NCBI GenBank assembly: GCA_015680685.1
Contig: MNCI01020410.1
Coordinates: 796 to 24,367, forward strand
DNA from: Gnetum montanum
Lineage: Eukaryota; Streptophyta; Gnetopsida; Gnetales; Gnetaceae
Reading direction: 5' to 3'
DNA: 23,572 bases
Of the stretch, positions 9,160 through 17,009 are shown piece after piece. Position 1 is the stretch's first letter. Each line of letters starts with the position of its first letter. The notes below the pieces were generated by a model. The model was not told where the DNA came from and ran no database searches. It saw only the letters and a program-made list of their open reading frames with translations. The translations under genes were made by a program, and so were the position numbers.

Positions 9160-10610
9160 TAGCTTTATCAAAGATGAAAAATGAAAAAGCTATTGAACCA
9201 AATAATATTCCTATAGAAGCTTGGAAAGCATTGGGAGATACAAGAGTTTCTGAATTGCAAAATTATTTAACAAAATTTTTAAGGATCGAAAAATACTCAA
9301 TAATTAGAGAAAAAGCTTTGTTGCTCCCATTTACAAAAGTAAAGAAGACATACAAAATTGTACAAACTATAGAGGCATCAAGCTAATGATCCATACTATG
9401 AAATGTTCGGATAGAATCATATATCAACTTTTCAAACTTGAATTAATAGTATCAAAAAATCAATTTGCATTTATGCTAGGGAGATCTACTATAGAGGCTA
9501 TGTTTTGATATGATAATTACTGAAGAAATTTGGAAAACATAGAAAAAATCTATATATGATCTTCATTGACTTGGAAAAAGCATATGATAGAGTTCCTAGA
9601 GATATTATTTTATGGGACTTATAAAGGGAAAACATCCCTAATAAATATATTAAAGTAATTCAAGACATGTATGAAGGAGCTACCACTAAAATTAGAATAG
9701 CTTGTAGCATACCATCTAATTTCTAGTCACAATAGGTTTACATCAAGGGTTTGTACTTAGCCCATATGTATTTTTCATTATTATGGATAAATTAATAGAG
9801 GTAACATAAGATGAAATTCCTTGGTGTATGTTACTTGCAAATGATATTTTATTGGTGGATACAGCTTAAGAAAATATTGCTATTAAAATGGAGGAGTGGA
9901 GAAATGCTCTAAAATTAAGAGGCTTAAAAATTAGTGGAAGTAAGACATAATATATGAAATGCAATTTTAATAATAGAATAAATAGTGTTAAAATAGAAGT
10001 GATAATTTAAGGTAAAAAAGTTCTTCACTACAAGTAGTTTTGCTACCTAGGATCAATCCTCTAACCAAATGGTGAAATCGATAAAGATATCAAAAATAGA
10101 GTTGAGGTAGGATGGTCAAAATGGAGATAGGCTAGTTGTATTCTATGTAATAAAAGAAGACTAATAAAATTAAAGGGAAATTTTCACAAAACAACAATTA
10201 GGCTTGCTATCTTATATGGTGTTGAATGTTGGGCAATACAGAAGAGGCATGAACAATAAATCAGTATGACAATAATGTAGATGCCTTGATGGATATTATA
10301 TGTTACTAGAAGAGATAAACTACATAATACAAATATCAAAAAAAGACGTAGACTAGCTTCTATTTCAAAGAAGATACTAGAATGGTGGCCCAAATGGTTT
10401 GGTCATATGCAAAAAAGATTAGACAATGAGCCTATAAACAAAGGTTGCTACAGTATTGTTCTAAGAAAGCCACCAAAAGAGGACTAAAGAAGACATGGGG
10501 AAAAATTGAAGATAATTTAAAGAAACTTCAAATAAACAAGGATCTAGCTCTTCATAGATATGAATGGTAAAAAAGAACTCATGTAGCCAACCCTATTTTG
10601 TTGGGATAAG
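9160..10610 (+). pseudogene. LINE B reverse transcriptase and C-terminal region
   Basis: The RT fingers start at about 9172 (KMKNEKAIEPNNIPIEAWK). They continue with NYRGIKLM and KNQFAFMLGRSTIEAMF (9365-9505) and motif A FIDLEKAYDRVP (9562-9597, Asp at 9568). Motif B is GLHQGFVLSPYVFFIIMD (about 9735-9785). Motif C reads LLANDILLVD with Ala-Asn-Asp at 9837-9845 in place of A-D-D, a catalytic loss. Downstream are CYLGSI (about 10040), WSKWR, LYGVECWAI (about 10215) and WWPKWFGHMQKR (about 10385), the conserved RTE C-terminal blocks. It would copy element RNA at the nick. Stops and at least one frameshift (near 9350) separate the blocks. Confidence 0.82.
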
Positions 10611-10640
10611 GCTAGGATGATTATGATGATTGGGACATCA

Positions 10641-12960
10641 TTGGAAATGATCTCTTTTGTGTTTTTTAAGAAGCCATTAAAAAATTTTCTCTTGATAAAA
10701 ATACGAATAAATATATTATTTATCTTCTTCCTAAGAATGGAGATCTTAAACATATTAGTAATTGGAGGAATTCAGAAGATTATTAAAGATATTATAAAAC
10801 CCAAGTAGAGCGATTTTTTTAAAGGTAGATATATCTTAAGTAATGTTATTGTATCTTGGAAGGGAATGTAATGTGCTTTGGATCCTAACCAAGACATTGT
10901 TTTTATTAAGTTAAATTATGTTATAAGCTTATGATAGAATCGAATGAGATTTCATTCTTTCTTGTCTCTATAAACTGGGATTTGGAGATTATTTTATTCA
11001 TCTTATTCATACCCTACTCACTCATGCTAATGCTCTAGTTGTTAATAATTTTAAATTAAGTTCCTTATTTTCTCTTCAATAACAATTCATCAAGGTTATC
11101 CTCTAGCTTCCTATCTTTTCATTATTGAAGCAAACTTTCTTTCACATAATCTACATTATGATTTACAAAGGAATATCATTAACAAAGTTTTAATTAATGA
11201 TCAAGATAGGTAATTACTTAATATGTACTATGCAAATGATTCTTTTATTATGATCTACAATTATTTGCAACATATCAATACTCTTTTAACAAGAGTGGAG
11301 GATTACTACATTTTATCTAGTTCTCAAATCAATTCACAAAAATTTACTATTTATTGTAATGGCAATATTGATGAGTGGGTTACTCTCAAGTCTTAGAAAA
11401 TGTTGAAAAAGGATTCTATCTTCAAAATTTTAGAAATACCTTTTTCTTTTCAGCCTAAACTTCCTATAATTTTGAAATTCTATGGTTGATAAAATTGAAA
11501 AGAAGCTTGATAAATGGGAAGAAAAAGAACTCATCCTTGCTAACAAAGTTTAGTTATTAAGCAAATGCTTCAATTAATTCATTTTTATTACTTCAGTTAT
11601 TAGGCTCCCCTTGAAACTTCTTATTATAGAATTGATTGTATTATCCATTTATTTCTTTAGTCTACTATGCATCATAGAAAAGGTTTTTCTACAGTTGCTT
11701 GGGATATCAACACTAGTAGTAAGAAAGATGAAGGACATAGTCTCATTAATTATTATAACTAGGGTATTTCTCTTACACAAAAATGAACTGCAAAATATAT
11801 TAATGAAGATGATGTTTGGATGTTCCTTGTAAGAAAAAAAATTATGCAAGGAAAACTTAAGAATGATAATAGTTGATCTTCTAATAACTTTCTTCATTGT
11901 ATTCTATTTCCTTAGGCCATTTTTATTCTTGATTCTATAATTCTTAAATAAATTTGGAATAAAAGGTGTAAGCTTAGTAAATATTGGAATTACAATCATA
12001 TTATACCTTTAGAAGAGACTTAAGAAAATTAGCCCATGGTGGCTTCCTTTTAATGAAGGAGCTTGGGCTACCAAGGCATCTAGATTGTATATCACTTGAA
12101 GAAAATTTAGTATCACTACAATTTCTTATCTATGAATGCATGATAGATGGATTACTTGGAATGAAGCTTCTAGCCTTTATGGTTTGAATAGAAATAGGAA
12201 AAGAATTTTTAAAAATTAATTTCTAATATTAAGAATTTATTTAAAGTTGATGACAATTTATATCAAGCTTCTAGATATTTTTTTGGAAGTCCAATAGATA
12301 TGTTTTTCCTTTTATTTCAAAAGTTTCTTATGAGATTATTACAAAGAAGGATTTTATTCATAACAAATTCAATAAGGCCTAGAAAATGTAATTATTTTCA
12401 CACTTTTGGATGAGGAAAATAAAATATATTTGGAAGCTTTTGTATTCAGTTATTTTCTAGGAGCAAGAGTACAACTATAATCTTTTGTCAAGAGTCAAAC
12501 ATCCAATTGTCAAAGATGTTACTTTTTATCTACAACTTCAAGAAAAAAATCTCTTAGTGAAATTTGAACAATAAATTTGTTTTCTACAATAATAATTTCT
12601 TTTAATTTTGGAGGCTCAAGGATGAGGAGCTTTTAGCTTTTGCTGCTAATTATTCTCTATTTCTTATTTATGTATTATTTTATCTTTAAAGTGAGTTTTC
12701 ACCTTCTCTTTATAAGAAATCATTTAGTAAGAAGTGAAAACCCATGAGGATGCTTCTAAATAATGACAAGGTCTGATCCTTTTTCTACCTATAGGGGAGG
12801 CTTTTCAAGATTCGTTATAAAGATGAAAACCTAAAAAGACATCTCCAAAACTATTGAGCTTTTTCTCTAGACTCTCTCTTTAATGATCTAATGTACTATG
12901 AATTTTTTTTAATATTATTATTCATTTTTTGGGGTCCTATACTACCCCCCCTCCCCCCAA
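10641..12960 (+). pseudogene. LINE A ORF2, reverse transcriptase and C-terminal half
   Basis: Resumes after LINE B with IIGNDLFCVF, then IYLLPKNGDLKHISNWR (about 10710-10770), the P-K-x-x-x-P-x-x-x-x-x-W-R-P start of L1-type RT. Then come FKGRYILSNV (about 10818), AYDRIE-DFIL (about 10928, motif A) and LFSLQ. Motif C is YYANDSFIM with Ala-Asn-Asp at 11232-11240. After it: MVDKIEKKLDKWEEKELILANKV (about 11482-11550), HHRKGFSTVAWDINTSSKKDEGHSLIN (about 11668-11750, another frame) and RWITWNEASSLYGLNRNRKRI (about 12145-12205). Three frames and many stops are involved. The order matches plant L1 elements, so the clade assignment is firm although the copy is dead. Confidence 0.8.
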
Positions 12961-13039
12961 ACCTATGAATAAGATCAAATATTTATTAAAAATATTTTCA
13001 TTGTATTTTTATGTCAAATTAATTTGGCCCCATGATTTA

Positions 13040-13210
13040 TAACTTGGAAAGGACCACCACTTGAAGTTATGATAAAATGCTTATTTCTCAATTTACAAGA
13101 CTTGGGCTTAAGCCTAGACACAACTACTCAAAATACGTTAGGTTTTTACTCATTGACCAATCCTTCTAGGATCCTGCTTTGGTGGGATGAGAATTGAGCC
13201 TTTGGATGAT
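13040..13210 (+). repeat. tRNA-derived SINE-like fragment
   Basis: A box A-like block AGTTATGATAAAATGC (13065-13080) and a box B-like block GGGCTTAAGCCT (13104-13115) have tRNA-like spacing. The intervening TTTCTCAATTTACAAGA resembles an anticodon arm. No full cloverleaf can be folded with confidence, so it is a decayed SINE head rather than a tRNA gene. Confidence 0.4.
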
Positions 13211-13229
13211 GGTCCTTTTTTTTATTTAC

Positions 13230-13433
13230 AACTTCTTCCTTATGAAATTCTATAAGTAGGAGACCATATACTAATTGTAACAAAAAAACATTTTGGAGAC
13301 TTGGATTACTTACATTAGTCTTAATGTATTCTTATTTACTCATATATGATACTTACAACTAGTTATATAAACTCTTATTTTATTTACTCTTAATCCATTT
13401 GTTGTTAAAATTCTAACAATTGTATATTAGAGC
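13230..13433 (+). other. Possible copia LTR end and primer-binding site
   Basis: A TATA-like TTCTATAAGTAGGAG (about 13249) and AT-rich R/U5-like sequence end in TTCTAACA at 13418. The next bases, TGTATATTAGAGC (13421-13433), resemble the plant initiator-tRNA-Met primer-binding site TGGTATCAGAGC after a C-to-T change and an insertion. The LTR start was not found, so this is tentative. Confidence 0.3.
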
Positions 13434-13438
13434 AATAA

Positions 13439-13600
13439 ATGAGATGTCAACATAGTGGTAAGACCTATGATTTGGAAATTCTAAGTTATGGACTCAATTC
13501 CAATGGATAGTGTTAAGTTATAATATTTTTACTTAAGTTTGGTAGTCATAATTTATAATTATAATAAGGTGTTTACTATGGAACTTTCCCTTTCAATCCC
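13439..13600 (+). repeat. tRNA-derived SINE-like copy
   Basis: Box A-like TCAACATAGTGGTAAG (13447-13462) and box B-like GGACTCAATTCC (13490-13501), followed by GTTAAGTTATAAT. This matches the minus-strand copy at 15322-15455 and partly the one at 15086-15185. A Pol III internal promoter origin is inferred from the boxes. No poly(A) tail is evident. Confidence 0.5.
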
Positions 13601-14390
13601 TTAACATGGATATTCCTAGTTTTTCTTAAAGAAGAAAAATTTACATATATGGTAACTTTAACACTAGAATTAGTTCTAATCAAATCCCTATTAATCACTA
13701 GAGCCCTCAAAGCTTTTTAGAATATAAGGAAAGTACATAATAGAATTGATACTTTAAAGATAAATAATTTAATCATATAGAAAAATATTTATTAAAATGG
13801 GGACAAGGATTACATCTATTAATTCTAAATAGCATTAATAAATATTCAAAATCAATTGGATTCATTTTTATAGGTCCACAAGGTAGCTCTATCATTGATT
13901 TTCTTCTTTCTAGCCTAGACAATGTTAGTAGCTTCAAATGTGAAGTAAAAGATGAAATAATTGAATCTTGCCATCACCCTTTATACTTCATATTATCAAT
14001 AGATACACAACATATTAGATATTCCAAAAATTAAAAGCACTTTAAAATAACTTTAAAATGAAGAATTTTAAAAATAAAATTCAAAATATTTGGAATCCAA
14101 GTATAATTCAAGTGATATCGAACCACAAAAAAATGAATAATAATAATCCAAGTGTGAGTCTTGCAAAAAAATTTTAACTATTGTTGTCCTAAATATTTTT
14201 AAATGCCAAAATATAAACAATCAACAATGGTTTGATGAAGAATAGAATTTTACTAAAAACTCAAAAACCAAAAGATACTATCAATGCATATAAAAATCTA
14301 ATTTGAACTAAGAGGGAAATTATTAAACGAAGATATAATAGTTAATTAGAAATGATAAAGTAAGATCCTAAATGTCTTTAACATTCATTT
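13600..14390 (+). pseudogene. LINE C: fragment of a third LINE, AP-endonuclease end
   Basis: One frame reads KIYIYGNFNTRISSNQIPINH from about 13636, with GNFN at 13651-13662 in the GDFN position. It continues HIEKYLLKWGQGLHLLILNSI and then FIFIGPQGSSIIDFLLSSLDNVSSFKCEVKDEIIESCHHPLYFILS (about 13863-13995). This has the layout of the endonuclease C-terminal half, G-x-S-x-I-D followed by S-D-H-x-P, with SDH changed to SCH. WFDEE near 14232 matches the linker seen after the endonuclease in several LINE clades. The motifs differ from both LINE A and LINE B, so it is a separate family. The clade cannot be fixed without the RT, which is absent; a copia-like junction follows at 14427. Confidence 0.6.
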
Positions 14391-14426
14391 TAATGTAAGA
14401 GAAGCATAGACTACCCCATGCATCTT

Positions 14427-14700
14427 AAAGGAGGGATTGTTGAAAAAGTAGGTTACACAATGGTAGAAAATAAAAATTAATCAATTAATAAGATCATCAC
14501 AAATCATATAACATGTTTTTTATGCTTCATATATTAGAGCATTTTTATTAAAAAAATTAAAATTTAATGGAGTAAGTTAAAGGAACATACCCTTCCAAAA
14601 AGTACAATTGGAAGTATTTGATGGACATATGTAATTAATAACAACACCTAAGTTACAACAATAACTCCTCTACATGACACATGAGTTTTATCTATGCTAA
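14427..14700 (+). mobile_element. Copia-type polypurine tract and LTR start
   Basis: AAAGGAGGGAT (14427-14437) directly precedes TGTTGAAAAAG (14438), the classic Ty1/copia arrangement of polypurine tract and LTR start. The first 220 bp of the putative LTR are repeated at 3955-4230. The reading just before, YPMHLKGGIVEK, resembles the C-terminus of copia polyproteins. The LTR end is not defined. Confidence 0.5.
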
Positions 14701-15030
14701 AATGTATGCATCTATAATCTAACAGACTATCTTATCTCAGTTGTAGGGGATAATTCATCCAATGGTAATTTTGAGCATCATTATAAATTTTGAATGAAAT
14801 AAATTGATTATATGAAATATAGATTTTATAGTTGTCATGATTTGAAGACTATTGAGGCCTTGTGTATGAAATCTAGATATTATGACAGGGTTATTACCTT
14901 CTCTCATTTTTTAGAACTTCGTTGTTATGAATGTAATCGATGTATTCAGGCTAACATTACCATACATTATATATATAAGCAACTAATAACCATGATTAGT
15001 TTAAATAAAAAGAGAGAGAAAAAACTTCAC
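14701..15030. other. Unassigned, probably LTR continuation
   Basis: AT-rich. It contains a 76-codon open frame at 14812-15042 with no recognisable domain. It may be the R-U5 part of the LTR starting at 14438, but no terminal CA or partner was identified. Confidence 0.3.
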
Positions 15031-15033
15031 TCT

Positions 15034-15185
15034 ATTAGTTAAAGCTTGCAACCTATGGTTTATAAGTCAAAGGTTTGATTACAATGATGTGTCAACCTAG
15101 TGATACTGGTCTTGTCCTGGTAATCCCATGCCACATGTTCAATTCTACTAGGTAATATTGAGTTATAAACTTCTATAAATCTTGG
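15034..15185 (+). repeat. Tandem tRNA-like SINE heads
   Basis: Two tRNA-like blocks lie side by side. The first has box A TTAGTTAAAGCTTG (about 15036-15049) and box B AGGTTTGATTAC (15070-15081). The second has box A CAACCTAGTGATACT (15093-15107) and box B ATGTTCAATTCT (15135-15146), then GGTAATATTGAGTTATAAAC, which is shared with the other SINE-like copies. It could be a dimeric SINE or two insertions at one site. Confidence 0.45.
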
Positions 15186-15305
15186 GGTGTACCTATGTTT
15201 CATTTGTTTCAAGTTCCAACATCCCAAAATTTTGATTCCAATGAGTATGTTAAGCTAAAACATCATTATGTTTAATGAAAGTAGGCATCAAACTCATGTT
15301 TAACA

Positions 15306-15491
15306 TTTAATGAAAGTATCAGGGTATTGAAACCCCAAAATAATTGTAATATAGTTCAATTACAACTTTATAACTCAACATTACCCACCAAAATCAAACC
15401 CATGACTTGACGCTTTCAAATCAAGAGTCTTAATACTAGGCTAATACCTCATTTTTTAACATTTAATGTTTAATGTTTAATGAAAGTATCA
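15306..15491 (-). mobile_element. SINE insertion with perfect 16-bp target duplication
   Basis: TTTAATGAAAGTATCA occurs at 15306-15321 and again at 15476-15491. The right copy is preceded by extra TTTAATG units, so slippage has expanded it. Between them, on the minus strand, are box A TAGCCTAGTATTAAG (15429-15443) and box B GGGTTTGATTTTGG (15388-15401), followed by GGTAATGTTGAGTTATAA as in the other copies. The tRNA-derived head plus long perfect duplication supports LINE-machinery-driven insertion. The short 3' tail lacks a clear poly(A). Confidence 0.7.
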
Positions 15492-15563
15492 TGAAAGTTC
15501 AGGTTGGTTATACATCCTAGAAGTACATATAGTCCTCTAGTTTTAATTCCAACATCTCCCCCT
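15492..15563 (-). mobile_element. Copia-type LTR start and polypurine tract, minus strand
   Basis: On the minus strand, AGGGGGAGA (15563-15555) abuts TGTTGGAATTAAAAC starting at 15554, a standard plant copia polypurine-tract/LTR junction. The LTR would run toward lower coordinates and is interrupted by the SINE at 15306-15491. A second TGTTGGAACTTG-type start on the same strand lies at 15221. No integrase or RT remnant is readable upstream (15564-16249). Confidence 0.5.
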
Positions 15564-16249
15564 CTAATCTAACAAAGAGCCTCTTCACACTAGGTGGAAC
15601 TAGAATCCAATAATTAGTAGCATTAGAAATTGAATATGCAATGTTCATGTACTAATAACTTATGAATGCAATGGAGTTAGAAAGGATAGTTTTAACCTTA
15701 GAAGTTTCATTTAAAACTTTTGGAGTAGCACATCACTTATGGAAAAAAGAAAAATGATAGATCAAGATTGGTGGAGAATACTATTCTACCATAAATATGA
15801 GGTGGTCAAACTAGCTAATTGAAGTAAATGTTTATGGACTTAGTTTCTTGCTAACTTATTTTCTTATCAACAATCAAAATGATTTTATCCTTTTTGGATT
15901 AGCTAGCATAGTTGGGATAATAGTATTTGCTACTTTTGAAAATATTTTATTAACTAACAAAAATTCAAATACTTATGGATTTTCTATTATAAAATTATTT
16001 TTAATTTTAGAGCCTTTTTAGCATGCCCCCCACCCCCGTAATGTCTACGAGCAAAGTAGGAACCAATGTGTTGAAAGCCTAATTCATGTCAACCAATAAG
16101 GCAAGTCATAATGAGAAAGAAAAGTTCCTTACATTGGTTTGTGCTCTTGGACACCCAATGTCATCTCCTTACTATTGAGATCTTACTATTGACTAGATCT
16201 CTAACATATCCATTCTCTAGGGAACTCAACTAGTAAAGTGTTGTCCATA
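15564..16249. other. Unassigned, probably decayed copia internal region
   Basis: By position this would be the internal region upstream (minus sense) of the junction at 15554. Translation in all minus frames gives only short scraps without motifs. A C-rich tract is present at 16024-16037. Confidence 0.3.
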
Positions 16250-17009
16250 TGATGAGCAGTGAGAGGTACCCCTATGCCCAACCATACAAATCACAAAGTG
16301 TTCATGCATGATCCAATCGAATTCCATGGACTCTCTAGTTTTCGGTACACTAGTCTTCTAGCAAGTGAACCTTGCCCTAATGGTTGTTCATTATCTTCCC
16401 AATTACACTTGTGAAGTACAAGGGTATGGTTAAGTGTAATCGAGGCATATGATTTTTTGTCATTTCATGTTGTATGGTTTTGATACTGAAAGAGAGAGAG
16501 GAAGTAAATTGAGAACTAATATAATTTAACTATATAATTAATCTCTAACTAGTCCTAACGTAAGCATCTAGTCCCACTTTCTATACACGTCTTGAACCCA
16601 CATATCCACTACTAGGTTACCAAGTGCTACACTACTGGAAGCATCAAGTAATAACATTGCTAAGATTACCAAGTGAATATGTGTTTACGCTCAAAGTAGT
16701 TATACTTATGTATTTAGTTTATTTAGCTTATCTTAATCACTTAATTAGCTTAATTACTAAGGAACGTTGAATAAATAACTAAAAACATTAAATGCATAAA
16801 TAAAACATTTAAACTATTCAGAATGTTGTAAGGTTTATCAAGAATCTCATCTTTATTGTCACACACACTATCATGCTCAAGTACAACAGTGCTCGAATAA
16901 AGATATGTACAATCAATGACTCCTACTACGGGCACTCAAGAAAATATTCTAACTTTCAAATGTAAAAACTACAAGAGTTTGGCTGCTACTATTACTACTA
17001 CTGGAATTG
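16250..17009 (-). mobile_element. Family L LTR lacking U3
   Basis: Its left end is the family terminus (TGATGAG at 16250) followed by GGTACCCCTA and the full U5-R order seen in the other copies. Similarity to the solo LTR is strong across 16262-16985. It stops at about 17009, before the TATA box and U3. Immediately beyond, the sequence is the end of a gag-like ORF on the same strand. The copy has therefore lost its promoter. It is probably a deletion or recombination product. No right-hand target duplication could be found. Confidence 0.75.

Larger units (their letters stand above)
7765..10628 (+). mobile_element. LINE B: RTE-type LINE nested in LINE A
   Basis: About 2.86 kb, the size of a complete RTE-type element: a short 5' leader, one long ORF with endonuclease then RT, and a 3' end rich in GATGAT-type triplets (10616-10630). 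It splits LINE A ORF2: the reading IDFFQKHYDI before it resumes as IIGNDLFCVF after it, directly consistent with insertion. Candidate target duplications are 7753-7764 and 10629-10640 (9 of 12 identical). Alternatively ATTATGAT occurs at 7753-7760 and 10620-10627, so the exact right edge is uncertain by about 10 bp. The ORF is broken by many stops and frameshifts. Confidence 0.82.
4389..12990 (+). mobile_element. LINE A: plant L1-type non-LTR retrotransposon, twice interrupted
   Basis: Remnants appear in the order expected of a plant L1 element: ORF1 (from about 4471), a C/G-rich spacer, then ORF2 with AP endonuclease (6373-7764), RT (10641-11500) and the C-terminal region (to about 12720). 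Two later insertions split it: a family L solo LTR (4908-5808) and an RTE-type LINE (7765-10628). Removing both restores the order and, at the protein level, the continuity of the motifs. The 5' boundary is uncertain. The 3' end is placed near 12990, after the C-rich tract at 12946-12958, where the similarity fades; no clear poly(A) or target duplication was seen. It is inactive, with many stops and frameshifts. Confidence 0.8.

Noticed and set aside
9161-9386. An independent small gene
   Set aside because: It is the RT N-terminal part of LINE B, continuous with motifs downstream after a frameshift.
15034-15146. Functional tRNA genes
   Set aside because: Only the internal promoter boxes are recognisable; acceptor and anticodon stems do not pair, so these are SINE heads.
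16024-16037. C-rich tract as a G-quadruplex or polypurine tract of interest
   Set aside because: It is only one run with a single interruption; the complementary strand lacks four G-runs, and no LTR start follows it.
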